A stretch of 64,000 nt of DNA from Limnochordaceae bacterium (GTDB lineage Bacteria > Bacillota > Limnochordia > Limnochordales > Geochordaceae): the NCBI GenBank assembly GCA_014896295.1, contig JADBKR010000004.1, forward strand, positions 124,001 through 188,000, given 5' to 3'. The notes beneath the pieces were generated by a model. It was given only the letters and a program-made list of their open reading frames with translations, was not told the DNA's origin and ran no database searches. Of this stretch, positions 1-9,884 are shown piece by piece. A program made the translations under genes and the position numbers. Each line of letters opens with the position of its first letter. The first letter of the stretch is position 1.

Positions 1-504
1 CGGGGGCACCGCGAGCCCAGCCTTGTCCAGCATGGCCTTGTTGTAGAAGAAGAACCGGGTGTCGTTGTTCCACGGAATGCCGAGGACGTGCTCTCCCTGC
101 GTGAAGGTCTTCAGCAACCCGGGCACCAATTCGTCCAGATATGCTTTGCTCGTATACCGTTCCAGAGGCTCGACCCAGCCTGCCTCGGCAAACTTCGCGA
201 CCCATCCGTTGTCGAACTCGATGACGTCGTACGTTCCGCCGCCGGTCGCCATGTCCGTGAGTACCTTGTCGGCCACCTCGTCCCACGACATCTGGATGAA
301 CTCTACCTGGATACCGGTGGCTTGCTCGAATTCCCGTGTCTGCTTCTCCCAAATGCCCACCAGGTCCATCTCATGGCGAGGCATGATCACGGTAATCCGA
401 TCCGCGGCCAGGACGCTACCGCTCAGCGCACCGGCCAACAGTACTGCAACCAAGGTGCCTACCATGAGTCTGCATCGAAAGCATCCGTTCCGGGCCACTT
501 TCAC
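1..504 (-). CDS. ABC sugar importer, extracellular substrate-binding protein (N-terminal part)
   Basis: Periplasmic or surface solute-binding protein of a carbohydrate ABC importer; the 3' part lies beyond the window. Reading the minus strand from a GTG at 504 (or the GTG at 498, which sits better behind a GGGGG run) gives a basic start, a hydrophobic stretch and a signal cleavage site near residue 34. A family-1 binding-protein fold start follows (ITVIMPRHE), then a conserved YDVIEFDN segment and GIPWNNDTRFFFYNK, which is typical of maltose/sugar binding proteins. It is 18 bp behind the upstream permease and is the last visible gene of a five-gene minus-strand operon. Substrate unknown. Confidence 0.85.
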   Translation of the reverse strand, partial: MKVARNGCFRCRLMVGTLVAVLLAGALSGSVLAADRITVIMPRHEMDLVGIWEKQTREFEQATGIQVEFIQMSWDEVADKVLTDMATGGGTYDVIEFDNGWVAKFAEAGWVEPLERYTSKAYLDELVPGLLKTFTQGEHVLGIPWNNDTRFFFYNKAMLDKAGLAVPP

Positions 505-521
505 TACCCCCTTCTTATTAC

Positions 522-1409
522 TCAGCCTTTGACGGCTCCCGCAGTAAGTCCCTGGACGATGTAACGCTGGAAGGCAATGGCGAGGATGACCGGAGGCAAG
601 CTCGTGAGCACCCCCGCCGTGGCCATGGCCGCGTAGTCCACGCCCAGCTTACTCGAGAACTCGGCGATGACGACGCTCATCGTTTTGGATCTCAGCGTCG
701 AGCTCAGTATGAACGCGGAGAAAAACTCGTTCCATGCGATGATGAAGGCAAAGATCCCCGTGGCGGTGATTCCAGGGGTCGCCAGCGGCAAGACCACCCT
801 GGCCAGTGCTCCTGCTCTGGTGCAGCCGTCCACCCTGGCCGCATCCTCCAACTCCCGCGGAATATTCACGAAGTACCCTGTCAGGACCCAGGTGGTCAGC
901 GGAAGGATGAAGGCCACATCAGCCAGCGCGAGCGCGAGTTGGGTATCCAGCAAGTGAAGTGCGCGTACCGCGGCGTACATGGGTACGATGATTACCACTG
1001 CAGGTAGTAGCTGGGTCATCAACAGCCCGCCCAAGGCGAGGTCCCTGCCCCGGAAGCGTAGGCGAGCGAACGCATAACTCGCCATCGCGCCGGCGACGAG
1101 CGAGACGATCGTGGCACCTCCCGCCACGGTCAGGCTGTTGACCGCACTACGCTGCAGACTCCGGTGTACGCTCGTGGCGCCAGGCCCGCCCGTGAGGATC
1201 CACACGTAGTTCTCGAAATGGGGTCGCTCCGGAACCCATCTGAGCGGCACACTGGTCAGCTCAATCCGAGTGGATACGCTGCTGATGACCAGCCACGCGA
1301 ACGGAGCAAGAATCCACGCGCACAACCCCGCGACGGCCAGTAGGACACCCGCCTGGGCGACATGACGCCGCATCCTGCCGCGACGCCCCCTTGGAGTTCT
1401 CTCGGCCAC
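522..1409 (-). CDS. ABC sugar importer permease, MalG-type
   Basis: Inner-membrane permease subunit of the same carbohydrate importer, 295 aa, the usual MalG length. Six hydrophobic segments are visible. The EAA loop that docks the ATPase (IPRELEDAARVDG followed by VVLPLATPG) lies near residues 185-210, as expected for the CUT1 family. The start is uncertain: the GTG at 1409 directly abuts a GGAGG sequence, and an ATG lies 36 bp inside. It follows the MalF-type gene by 3 bp. No ATP-binding subunit is encoded nearby, so a shared MsmX/MsmK-like ATPase elsewhere is expected (inference). Confidence 0.9.
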   Translation of the reverse strand: MAERTPRGRRGRMRRHVAQAGVLLAVAGLCAWILAPFAWLVISSVSTRIELTSVPLRWVPERPHFENYVWILTGGPGATSVHRSLQRSAVNSLTVAGGATIVSLVAGAMASYAFARLRFRGRDLALGGLLMTQLLPAVVIIVPMYAAVRALHLLDTQLALALADVAFILPLTTWVLTGYFVNIPRELEDAARVDGCTRAGALARVVLPLATPGITATGIFAFIIAWNEFFSAFILSSTLRSKTMSVVIAEFSSKLGVDYAAMATAGVLTSLPPVILAIAFQRYIVQGLTAGAVKG

Positions 1410-1412
1410 CTC

Positions 1413-2306
1413 CTACGCCTCCACTTCCTGCGAGCCGAGAGTCCGGACGTATATCACGGCCACAACGAAGGCCACGATCCCGAGTAAGATGGCGAGGGCC
1501 GACCCGTATCCGAACCGAAGGAACTTGAAAGTCGTCAGGTAGGTGTAGTAAGTGAGCAGATTGGTCGCGTTCGCCGGGCCTCCTCGAGTCATGATGTAGA
1601 CAAGGTCGAACTCCTTGATGGCCCAGACGGTCTTGATCGCGAGCGTGACGGCAATCACCGGCCTCAGCATGGGCAACGTGATGGCTGTAAACCGCCTCCA
1701 CACAGTCGCTCCGTCTACCATCGCCGCTTCGTACAGCTGCGATGGGATGGTCTGTAGAGCCGCATGCAGAAGGATGACCGCGACGGGGGTCTCCTTCCAT
1801 ACGTTGGCCGCTACCACTGCCAGGAAGGCAGTGGTAGGCTGCCCCAACCAGATCTGATACTCCTTTGCCAGACCGGTTTGAACGAGCAGAGCATTCAGAA
1901 CCCCGTAGTTCGCATCGTATATCCACTTCCACATGGTGCCGTTGACGACGTACGGCAGAGCCCATGGCAGGAGAACGAGACCCCGAACCACGTTGCGAAG
2001 AGGAAACCGCTGGTTGAGGAGTAGAGCGATGAGTAACCCCAGCACGGTTTCAACCGGTACCGTCGCCAAAGCGAAGTAAAGGGTCCGGGTAAGGGCCATG
2101 CGAAACTCCGGGTCGCGAAAGGCTCGGAGGTAATTGGCCAGGCCCACCCAGGTGCCACTCGAGGGATCGGAAAGCACTAGCCCAGTCAGGCTCATGGCTA
2201 CCGCTCTCACAATGGGGTATGCCAACACGGCCGCCACCAGTAGAGCGGCGGGCAAGACCAGTATCCCGGCGAGGCTGCCCTGGCGATCCAGCCAACTCCG
2301 CTTCAT
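1413..2306 (-). CDS. ABC sugar importer permease, MalF-type
   Basis: Inner-membrane permease subunit, 297 aa from the ATG at 2306. An in-frame extension to 2456 is open but overlaps the kinase gene and is not needed. The protein begins MKRSWLDRQGSLAG and has six membrane segments. The EAA loop is near residues 195-215 (LYEAAMVDGATVWRRF, then ITLPMLRP). The start codon overlaps the kinase stop as TGATG, so translation is probably coupled. It pairs with the MalG-type gene downstream to form the heterodimeric channel of a CUT1 importer. Confidence 0.9.
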   Translation of the reverse strand: MKRSWLDRQGSLAGILVLPAALLVAAVLAYPIVRAVAMSLTGLVLSDPSSGTWVGLANYLRAFRDPEFRMALTRTLYFALATVPVETVLGLLIALLLNQRFPLRNVVRGLVLLPWALPYVVNGTMWKWIYDANYGVLNALLVQTGLAKEYQIWLGQPTTAFLAVVAANVWKETPVAVILLHAALQTIPSQLYEAAMVDGATVWRRFTAITLPMLRPVIAVTLAIKTVWAIKEFDLVYIMTRGGPANATNLLTYYTYLTTFKFLRFGYGSALAILLGIVAFVVAVIYVRTLGSQEVEA

Positions 2307-3289
2307 CAGCGTATGCCCCGTCCACGCTGCGCCATGAACTCCATCACGCGTTCCAACGACGGGAAGCCAGGTGTACCGCCCGGATAGGTCGTCGCGATCG
2401 CCCCGCACGCGTTGGCAAAGGCCAGGCGGTTCTCCACCGGTGCCCCGGCGAGCCACTGCACGATGAAGCCTGCATCGAAGGCGTCCCCGGCTCCCGTCGT
2501 GTCCACCGGGTCGACACGAAATGGCGGGCTTTCGACGAGCCTTCCGTCACGGCTCACGGCAAAGGCCCCATCCTTCCCGCGCTTCACGACGACCATTTCG
2601 CGTACCGTTTCGCAGACTGCCCGCGCCGCGTCACGAGGGTTTTGGATGCCCACGTCCCCGGTAAGCGTACGAGCAATTCCCAGGAGCTCCACCTCGTTGA
2701 GCATCAGCACGGTCACCCAGGGAAGCACGTTCTCGAGGCCCGCCCATCTCTCTGCCGGATCGTGCCCGGGGTCGAGGGAAGTCGTCATCCCCGCTTCCAC
2801 CGCCCTGCGCAGGATGGCGGGCAGGTCGTGCTGCAACGCGGTCTGGAGAAAGAAAGAGCCGGTATGGAGGTGACGCGAGCCCAACACCGCCTCGAGGTCG
2901 ACATCCCCGCCCTTCATGGCGGCCATCGCCCCGGGGAAGGTGATGAGCATACGTTCGTCCGTTCCGGTGATGGCGACCGTGACGCCTGTCTTCACCGATG
3001 GGTCGACCTTCACGGAGGTCGCGATCCCTTCGTCTTTCAACGCCTCCACCATGAACCGGCCGAACCAGTCGGCCCCGACCATCCCCACGAACCGTACCCG
3101 GATCCCAAGACGGGAGAGGATGGTAGCGCAGATGGCCGACGAACTCCCAATCGTGATGATCGCGTCCTCCACCACCCGCTCCCGCCCGGGGGCCAGCTTG
3201 CCCTGCACCCGGCTGAGGACGATGTCCGGGTTGAGCTCCCCGAGCACCGTGACGTCCGATGCTTGCTTCATCCGCCCGGCCTCACCCAA
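2306..3289 (-). CDS. PfkB-family carbohydrate kinase
   Basis: Cytoplasmic ATP-dependent sugar kinase of the ribokinase/fructokinase (PfkB) superfamily, 327 aa. The first PfkB signature region (GSSSAICATILSRLG) is near residue 48. The second signature with the catalytic Asp (DPVDTTGAGDAFDAGF) is near residues 255-275, followed by a conserved Asn/Gly-rich end. The start could be residue 1 (8 bp overlap with the upstream SIS gene) or Met7. Its place between a SIS-domain protein and sugar permeases suggests it phosphorylates the imported sugar or a derivative. The exact substrate cannot be told from sequence. Confidence 0.88.
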   Translation of the reverse strand: MGEAGRMKQASDVTVLGELNPDIVLSRVQGKLAPGRERVVEDAIITIGSSSAICATILSRLGIRVRFVGMVGADWFGRFMVEALKDEGIATSVKVDPSVKTGVTVAITGTDERMLITFPGAMAAMKGGDVDLEAVLGSRHLHTGSFFLQTALQHDLPAILRRAVEAGMTTSLDPGHDPAERWAGLENVLPWVTVLMLNEVELLGIARTLTGDVGIQNPRDAARAVCETVREMVVVKRGKDGAFAVSRDGRLVESPPFRVDPVDTTGAGDAFDAGFIVQWLAGAPVENRLAFANACGAIATTYPGGTPGFPSLERVMEFMAQRGRGIR

Positions 3290-4187
3290 GCTCTATCGAG
3301 CGCCGCAGGTGACGCGGATGGTCGGGGTCGAGCCCCTTGCGCAGGCTGATCGCACACGCCAGCCGCTGCAAGCGGACGAGCTCCACCATGGGGTCGTGCT
3401 CCGCCTGCACGACCCGTGCCCCGAGCGCCCCGATGTCCCGGGCAAGGGCGGCCATCCGTTCGTCCGAGGGGTCGAGGATCACGACGAGCGTGGAGGGGCC
3501 GGCGCAGCTCATGGGCCCGTGGCGGTACTCCAGCGGTACGTAACGCTCGGTCCACAGCAGTGCCATCTCCTGCGCCTTGAGGGCCGCCTCGCACGCTACC
3601 CCGAAGCGCCAGCCCGAGCCCAGGACGACCAGATGGTCCACGCCTTCAGCCGGAAGGGGGCTCGTCATGACCCGCTCGAGCAGATCCGGCAGATCGCCGG
3701 GCAACGGCCGACCGGCCAGGCGATCCACGGCTGCCCGCAAGAGCAGCAGAGCGCTCGTCGCCGAGGAGGTTTGCACGACGCTTTGCTCTCGCACCCACTC
3801 CAGCAGGATGGAATGGTCCACCCGTGTGGCCAGGGGGTTGCCGGAGTCACACGTCACCGAGACCCGGGGCCGGATGGCCGCCCGATCGGCCGCCTGGGCC
3901 GCCTCCAGCACCTCGGTCGTGGTACCGCTGCGGCTGATGAAGAGCACGGCCTCTCCAGGATTGGGGCGGTACACGGAAGCGGGCACCGCCCGGGCTTCCA
4001 CGCCAAGGGACTCTCGCGCGTACTCCGCTGCCGCGGTGGCGACGTAGTAGGACGAGCCGGCTCCCACCAGAGCAACCCGTCCTGTGCCGAAAAGCTCCCG
4101 GAAGACGGGCTCCCAACGGCTGACCGACTCCAGCGTTTTCCGCCACGCCGACGGCTGGCTCGCAATCTCGGCCTCCGTGAAGGTCAT
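3282..4187 (-). CDS. SIS-domain sugar isomerase/deaminase-like protein (AgaS/GlmS-like)
   Basis: Cytoplasmic protein of 301 aa with two SIS (sugar isomerase) domains. The first (near residues 35-165) has GAGSSYYVA and the phosphosugar-binding ISRSGTTTEV. The second (near residues 180-295) has GSGWRFGVACEAALKAQEM and LEYRHGPMS, the pattern of AgaS/FrlB-type aminosugar-phosphate enzymes. An upstream ATG at 4241 would add 18 residues without an SD, so the ATG at 4187 is preferred. It is the promoter-proximal gene of the minus operon SIS-PfkB-MalF-MalG-binding protein. The context suggests catabolism of an amino or N-substituted sugar (inference). Confidence 0.82.
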   Translation of the reverse strand: MTFTEAEIASQPSAWRKTLESVSRWEPVFRELFGTGRVALVGAGSSYYVATAAAEYARESLGVEARAVPASVYRPNPGEAVLFISRSGTTTEVLEAAQAADRAAIRPRVSVTCDSGNPLATRVDHSILLEWVREQSVVQTSSATSALLLLRAAVDRLAGRPLPGDLPDLLERVMTSPLPAEGVDHLVVLGSGWRFGVACEAALKAQEMALLWTERYVPLEYRHGPMSCAGPSTLVVILDPSDERMAALARDIGALGARVVQAEHDPMVELVRLQRLACAISLRKGLDPDHPRHLRRSIELG

Positions 4188-4255
4188 GCCTGCAACCCCC
4201 CGAGCCGGAGGGTAGCACGGCAACCGATACGAAGTCAACATGTCTATGCACGAAC

Positions 4256-4270
4256 GTGATTATATCTCAC
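4256..4270. promoter_or_regulatory. Inverted repeat GTGA-N7-TCAC between divergent genes
   Basis: A short dyad, GTGA and TCAC separated by seven AT-rich bases, sits between the minus-strand sugar importer operon and the plus-strand TIM-barrel gene. It may be an operator or may overlap a -10 element. The arms are only four bases long, so chance is quite possible. Confidence 0.2.
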
Positions 4271-4406
4271 CCGTGTGATGCGTCCGGTTGTCTGATCCCA
4301 CCAAACCGTGTGCCCACGCGGGGCTCAATGCAGGAGAGCCCGGCACCGGCGCCAATCCTTGCGCTGTCCCCTTGGGTAAACGCCACCCGGAAGGACGGTG
4401 GGAGCC

Positions 4407-5937
4407 GTGTCGACGCGCATCGCTGCCCAGCTTTACACGTTGCGCGAGATGCTCCGGACGCCGGAGGAGATCGGGCAGACCCTCCGGCAGGTCAAAACGG
4501 CGGGGTACGATGTCGTGGAGCTCTCCGGACTGGGCCCCGTGGACCCCCAACACCTGCGGGACATGCTGCAGGCGGCAGGCCTGGCCGTCTGCTCGACGCA
4601 CAATTCCTGGGAACGCCTGCGTGACGAGCCCGAGGCCGTCTTGCGGGAACTGCGCCTGTGGGGCGCCACGCACACGGCGGTCGCTTCCATGCCGTCCTCT
4701 TACCGGCACGAGGCCGGCTACCACCGGTTCGCCGCCGAACTCAACGAGCTCGCCGCCCAGTATGCCCGGGAGGGCGTTCGCCTGGCCTATCACAACCACA
4801 GCTTCGAGTTCGAGCGGTTCGGTGCGAAGAGCGGGATGCAGATCCTGCTCGACGAGGCCACCCATTACGCCCTCCAACTCGACACCTACTGGGTGCAGCA
4901 CGGCGGCGCTGACCCGGCCGCCTGGATCCGGCGGGCGGCGGGCAAGCTGCCGGCCGTGCACCTCAAGGACATGACCATCGCCGGCGGTGCGCAGGCCATG
5001 GCCGAGGTCGGCGAAGGCAATCTGGAGTGGCCGGCCATCTTGCGCGCATGCCAGGAGGCCGGGGTCGAGTGGTACGTGGTCGAGCAAGACGTCTGCCGCC
5101 GCCCGCCCCTGGAGAGCCTCGCCATCAGCCGGCGCAATCTGGAGCGCCTCCTGCGCACCAAGGAACGGGTGCAGTCCTTTTTCGGCCGGTACGCGGCCCA
5201 TTACGGCACGAGCGCCGGCCACCGGCACGGCTCCGACCTGGAGCGCCTCATCGAGATGCTGCGCCCCCGGCCCGGCGAGCGGGCTTTGGACGTCGCCACC
5301 GGCGGGGGCCACACGGCCTTCCGCCTGGCGAAGCACGTTGCCGAGGTGATCGGGCTCGACCTGACCGAGGCCATGCGTGACCCCTTCGAGCGAACGGCCC
5401 GGGAGCACGGGCTCCACAACGTGCGGTTCCACGTCGGGGATGCGGAGCGCCTGCCCTTCGAGGACGGAACGTTCGACGTGGTGGTCTCCCGCCGGGCACC
5501 GCACCACTTCGCCGACATCCGGCGGGCGCTGGCAGAAATGACCCGGGTGCTGCGTCCCGGCGGAAGGCTCGGCATCGCCGACATGAGCCCTCCGGAGGAT
5601 CCGGGCGCGGCCGCCCTGTTGAACGCGCTCGAACTCGCGCGCGACTCATCTCACGCAAGGGCCTATACCCCGGGTGAATGGCGGGAACTCGTGACTCGCG
5701 CAGGCCTCGAGGTGACGCACCTGGAGACGGTGTCGGCCGACGTCCCCTGGGAACAGTGGCTCGCCCCCGTCTCCGCCGGACGGCCCGGAGGGCAAGGCCG
5801 CCGCACGGCTCCTCCAACAGGCCGATGCGGCTGTGGCCGGTCACATCGTATCCCCCCGGCCGGCCGCGGCCGGCGGGCGCGTGGTGCACCGGCTTTGGAC
5901 CGTGTTGGTAGCCGCCAGGCCGCTGGCTCGCCCGTAG
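4407..5937 (+). CDS. Sugar phosphate isomerase/epimerase fused to a SAM methyltransferase (frameshift near the end)
   Basis: Residues 1-260 form an AP-endonuclease-2/xylose-isomerase-like TIM barrel (IAAQLYTLREML start, AYHNHSFEFERF, LQLDTYWVQHGG, AVHLKDM), as in inosose or hydroxypyruvate isomerase relatives. Directly after the barrel's usual end (ISRRNLERLLR) comes a class I SAM methyltransferase (VQSFFGRYAAHYGTS, LDVATGGGH, VIGLDLTE, and a motif like DVVVSRRAPHHF). An internal AAGGA plus GTG near 5168 could start the methyltransferase separately, so two genes with a lost stop are possible. Near 5755-5765, at a C-run, the frame shifts. The natural C-terminus (EGKAAARLLQQAD through VVHRLWTVLVAARP) is in the +1 frame and ends at 5937. 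Start: the GTG at 4407 gives the canonical MSTRIAAQL start; the GTG at 4398 is an alternative. Confidence 0.75.
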
Positions 5938-6038
5938 CCGTTCGCCGTGGAAACGTCTCTCGGCTCCACTCCGGTGAGAAGCGGCCCCGCTCGATCGGCA
6001 GGGCCGCCCGACTCCGCCCTGAGTTGCTCGACACGGAT

Positions 6039-6557
6039 CTAGCGAACGGTCACCGTACCGTGCATCCCGAGTTCGTAGTGGCCGGGCACCAGGCAGGCCA
6101 TCTCCCAATCGCCCTGGTGGTCGGCAGGCACCGTGAAGTCGAGGCTGGCCTCCCCGCCCGGTTCGACCTCCAGCTCCCCCAGATCCTCGACCTCCGCGGC
6201 CGCCTCACCCGCCTTCAACAAGACCTCCACGCCGCTGAAGAAGTTGGTGCGAAAGCTATGCGTGCCCCCCGAGGTGACCAATCCCCGGCCGATCATCAGC
6301 TCGTGCTCCGTCGTACCCCGGTTGCGGACCACCAGATGGTAGGTTTGCCCGGGTTTCAGCGTGATGCGGGACGGCGTGAAGTGGTAATCCCCCATCTCCA
6401 GGACCAACGTCGTGCCGCCGGCGCCCGCGGCCTGCTCGTCTGAGTGGCCGCTCTCCGCGGCCAGCGCCCCCGCCGCGAGCCCCAGCACCACCATGACCGC
6501 CGCCGCCACGATGCCCATCCCCCGGATGCCCGGCCTCGGCACTTCAACCTCCGTCAT
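6039..6557 (-). CDS. Secreted or membrane-anchored cupredoxin (plastocyanin-like)
   Basis: Type I copper protein of about 172 aa. The N-terminus has a membrane segment/signal (residues about 15-35). The cupredoxin domain follows, with the copper ligands His in TTEHELMIG and the C-terminal set Cys, His and Met in CLVPGHYELGMHG. The domain matches the cytochrome c oxidase II-like/plastocyanin fold of single-domain electron carriers. The Met start at 6557 is preferred over the upstream Met at 6632, which would put a long polar stretch before the signal. It stands alone, convergent with the methyltransferase gene, and probably acts outside the cytoplasmic membrane in electron transfer or copper handling. 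Confidence 0.8.
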   Translation of the reverse strand: MTEVEVPRPGIRGMGIVAAAVMVVLGLAAGALAAESGHSDEQAAGAGGTTLVLEMGDYHFTPSRITLKPGQTYHLVVRNRGTTEHELMIGRGLVTSGGTHSFRTNFFSGVEVLLKAGEAAAEVEDLGELEVEPGGEASLDFTVPADHQGDWEMACLVPGHYELGMHGTVTVR

Positions 6558-6652
6558 GCCTGTGGGACCCCCCTCTCCGATCACATTGTAACCGTAATCA
6601 ACGTCCATTACTTGCCATCCGCGGAAAGTCATGGACGGCCATCCGGATATGC

Positions 6653-6775
6653 GTGCGGGTGGCAGGCGTCTACGACCTCGACCTCGAGGCCATCTTCCTC
6701 AGCTACGTGGAAAGCCCGGGCGAGCGCACCCTGCCGCAACCGCCGGACCAAGCCGCTGAGGCGGCGCTCATGTGA
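6653..6775 (+). pseudogene. Remnant of an ABC transporter ATPase C-terminus
   Basis: About 40 codons ending in TGA at 6773-6775 read as the C-terminal tail of an ABC-2-type ATP-binding protein: VYDLDLEAIFLSYVES resembles the usual DLEEIFLRY ending of CcmA-like ATPases. No Walker motifs precede it; the sequence upstream belongs to the cupredoxin gene on the other strand. It is probably a deletion remnant. Confidence 0.35.
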
Positions 6776-6885
6776 AGGGGTTCATATTTTCTCCGTGGAG
6801 TCTTCATCATCGGCGTCCAGTCGATGGCTATGATGGGTGAGGGTGGTCTCCGGCAAGGCGGGCCACCTGGAGGGGGCAGCAGCAC

Positions 6886-8175
6886 GTGGCAACCGACCCC
6901 AAGGGACACAGGGGCGTGAGGCGGGGTGCAGGGCGCCGTCGCCTGGTTGGACGAGTCCCGGCCTGGCACGTGGCTTTCGTGCCGGCGGTGGCTCTCCTGG
7001 TAGCGTGGACGGCCGCTCTGCTGGCGACCGCTCCTGACGTGGCCAGGGCAGCTTCCGGCACGCCGCCGTCCGGCGGTGCGGCTCCAGCCGGTGGCACGGC
7101 TCCGGCTGCCGGGGCCAAGCAGGCTTCCGCAACCTCCGCGGCCTCGTCGCCGGGCGCCTTCACGCTGGATGACGCCGTCGCGGTCGCGCTCCAGGGTGCC
7201 GACTTCGAGCAGGCCCGGCTGGCGCTCGAAAAGGCTCGCCTGGAGTACCAGCAGGCCATCGCCGCCAACGCCGCCTCGCCGTCGCCGTTCGCCGAGCAGC
7301 TCGCGCGACACACCTTCGTCCAGGCGCAAAACCAGCTCGTCGACGCTTACCACCAGACGGTCTCCTCGACCGTCGGGGCGTACGTCGACGTGGTGGCAGC
7401 CCGCTACGGGCTACAGGCCGCGACCCTCCAAGCACAGAACGCCCGCCAGGCCCGTGACACGGCCCGGCAAAAGGCCGCGGCGGGTTCCCTCGGTCCCCTC
7501 GAGCTGCAGGACGCCGAAAACCAGTTGCAGTCCGCAGAGGCCGATCTCGCCCGGGCGCAACTGGCCCTGGACCAGGCGATGGATCGCCTCGCCCAGGCCC
7601 TCGGCTACCCGGAGCAGATGCCGCGGGCCGACGCGCTGGCGCTTCCCGCCCAGCTGCCGTCGGTGCCGGGCATCACCGCTCAGCAAGCTCTGCAAAAGGC
7701 GCTCGCCGCCAGCCGAGACGTCAAGTGGCGGCGGGAAGCGGTCGACATCGCTCAAAAACAGCTCGATCAGGCCGAAGCCGAAAAGGCATCCCCACTCGAG
7801 CTGCAGGTGCAACAAGCCAACTTGCGTCAGGCCCAGCTGGCCGCCCGGCAGGCAGAACGCGGCGTGGAGGCAGCGGTGCGAGGGGCGCTCGGGCAGGTGC
7901 AGGTGGCGCGGCGGGGGGTTGACGTGGCCAGGGCTCAGATGGAGCTCGAGCAACGGCGGCTCGACGGCGTACAGCAGCAGCGCAAGCTCGGCCTCAAGAC
8001 CGACCAAGACGTAACCGCTGCGCAGGCTGCGGTGGCCAAGGCGCAGCAGAGCTACGCGAACGCCGTCAAGACCTACCTCACCGCGCTGGTCGACCTGCAC
8101 GAGCAGCTGGGCGAGGCACCCGGGTGGGGGCCGGTCGACGCCCTGGACAAGCTGCTCGAGGAGCCGGCCTCATGA
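6886..8175 (+). CDS. TolC-family outer-membrane efflux protein (first copy)
   Basis: Outer-membrane channel protein of a tripartite exporter, 429 aa. A GTG start follows GGAGGGGG at a good distance. A long basic n-region and a hydrophobic segment (residues about 28-48) form the signal. The rest is a low-complexity Ala/Gln-rich helical protein with repeated coiled-coil segments (FTLDDAVAVALQ near residue 95, and VTAAQAAVAKAQQSYANAVKTYLTAL near the end), the structural repeat of TolC. It overlaps the next tolC-like gene by 4 bp (ATGA). Two adjacent, divergent TolC proteins followed by MacA and MacB types form one export operon. TolC implies an outer membrane. Confidence 0.82.
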   Translation: MATDPKGHRGVRRGAGRRRLVGRVPAWHVAFVPAVALLVAWTAALLATAPDVARAASGTPPSGGAAPAGGTAPAAGAKQASATSAASSPGAFTLDDAVAVALQGADFEQARLALEKARLEYQQAIAANAASPSPFAEQLARHTFVQAQNQLVDAYHQTVSSTVGAYVDVVAARYGLQAATLQAQNARQARDTARQKAAAGSLGPLELQDAENQLQSAEADLARAQLALDQAMDRLAQALGYPEQMPRADALALPAQLPSVPGITAQQALQKALAASRDVKWRREAVDIAQKQLDQAEAEKASPLELQVQQANLRQAQLAARQAERGVEAAVRGALGQVQVARRGVDVARAQMELEQRRLDGVQQQRKLGLKTDQDVTAAQAAVAKAQQSYANAVKTYLTALVDLHEQLGEAPGWGPVDALDKLLEEPAS

Positions 8176-9793
8176 ACGACCGCCGTAGTGGGCCGGGCAC
8201 ACGGCTTCCGGCCGTGCGGCTCGTGGCCGCGCTGCTCACGATGGCGGGGGCCCTGACAGTAGCAGGGGGAGCCGCACGGGCGGCGGCGCCTGTCGCCGCG
8301 CAGGGATCCGCCTCCCCCGTCTCCGTCGAAGAGGCCGTCGCCGCCTACGTCGAGCGGGACGCGGCCGTGCGCAAGGCTCGCACCGATTACGAGACGGCCC
8401 GGATCAACTATCAGAAGGCGACCGGAGTGGCGGCCGCCCCCCGGTTCGACGTCTCCGGATCGGCCGAGTGGGGAGTGCCCCCGGGCGGCAATCTCGGCGG
8501 CTCGCAGGGCGCGACGGCCGGAGACCTCACGCTGCAGTGGTCGCCTGTCGACCCTCTGGCGCTGTCCGGTACCGTACACGTCACCAACCGGCAGGAAGCC
8601 TCGAAAGGCACCACGCCGGCGACGTCATCCACGCAGGCGGAGAAGAGCACCGCGTCTTTCCAGGCGACCTGGACGCTCTGGCCGCCGTCCGGCGCTTCGG
8701 AGCGCTCTCTCCAGGCTCTGAGCGCCTCGGTGACCCTGCAGGACGCGACGTCCGCGCTCCGGGAGGCAGAGAGTGCGGCAGCGGCCAGGGCACGCCTGCT
8801 CTACGTGCAGGTCCAGGCGGCCGCAGCCCGGGTCTCCGTCCGTCAGAGCGCTCTGAGGTCGGCCGAAGAGGCCCTGGATCGGGCCAGGACCCGGCAGGCA
8901 GCCGGCCTGGCAGGGCCAGACGTGGTCGCGCAGGCTCGCCAGGCTGCCCAGCAGGCTGCGGCAGCGCTCCAGAAAGAGGTCGCCTCCCTCGCCTCGCTGG
9001 AGCAGTCCCTGGGCTTCCCCGCCTCCCGGCTACCGGCGCTCCCCACCGGTGACGCTCTGGTCGCGGCCGCCCGGCAGGCAGCTGCCGCAGCGCTCTCGCC
9101 CGCCGGCTTCCCGGGCGGGCAGTTTCCGGTCGGCCCTCCCGACGGGCGCGGGCTTGCGACTTCCGTTCGGCCCCTGCCTGACGGGCTCGTCGATGCCGCC
9201 CTGCGCCGGGCGCCGGAGGTTACGCTGGCGAAGGCCCGTCTCGATCTTGCGGTCCGCCAGCAGCGGGCCGTCGAGGCCAGGTGGGGCACCGTGAGCCTCT
9301 CCGGCGGCGTCCGGGCCCCCATCGAGACCTCGTCCGGCGGCTCGGGCCCGATTGGTGAGGGCACGTGGTTCGCCGGGGTCTCTGCCGGGCTTTCCCTGCT
9401 CGACGGCGGAGCGCGGCGCCTCGACGTCGAAAAGGCACGGCAAGCCGTCGACGACGCCCGGGCCGCCCTTGCCGATGCCGAGCGAACGGTGGCCAACGAC
9501 GTGGCCGGCCGGTGGCAGTCCGTGGCGAGTGCAGCCCTCAACCTGCACGCTGCCCTTGCGTCCATGGATCAAGCAGAACTCGCGTGGCGGACGGCCCAGG
9601 CCCGGGCCCAGGCAGGCGCTGCCTCGCAAGCGGAGGTGGACGAAGCCCGGCGCACGCTCGATCTGGCGGCCCTGGATGTCATCGAAGGGCCGCTACGCTG
9701 CGGCACGAGACCGAGCAGTTCGTTGCCCGGCTCGAGGGGGCAGTGGACGGGATCGCGGCCGGGAATGACGGCGCATCTGCCGCCGGGAACTGA
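8172..9793 (+). CDS. TolC-family outer-membrane efflux protein (second copy, frameshift near 9685)
   Basis: About 540 residues with a signal peptide (LVAALLTMAGALTVAGGAARA). The two repeats start at VSVEEAVAAYVERD and at PDGLVDAALRRAPEVTLAKARLDLA, and the beta-strand segments carry WSPVDPL and LSGGVRAP. The reading frame that covers most of the protein becomes unrelated after residue about 505. The expected helical tail (ETEQFVARLEGAVDGIAAG) continues in another frame and stops at 9793, so one base is probably missing near 9685. The start ATG overlaps the stop of the first copy. It is co-transcribed with macA/macB-type genes. Confidence 0.78.
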
Positions 9794-9884
9794 GGTGCGT
9801 TGCGCCGCAGGAGTGGGACATGCGGGACGCGCGGTACCGGCGGCCGGTGCCCGGTACCGGGCGTAACCGGGCGTAGCGTGTTGA

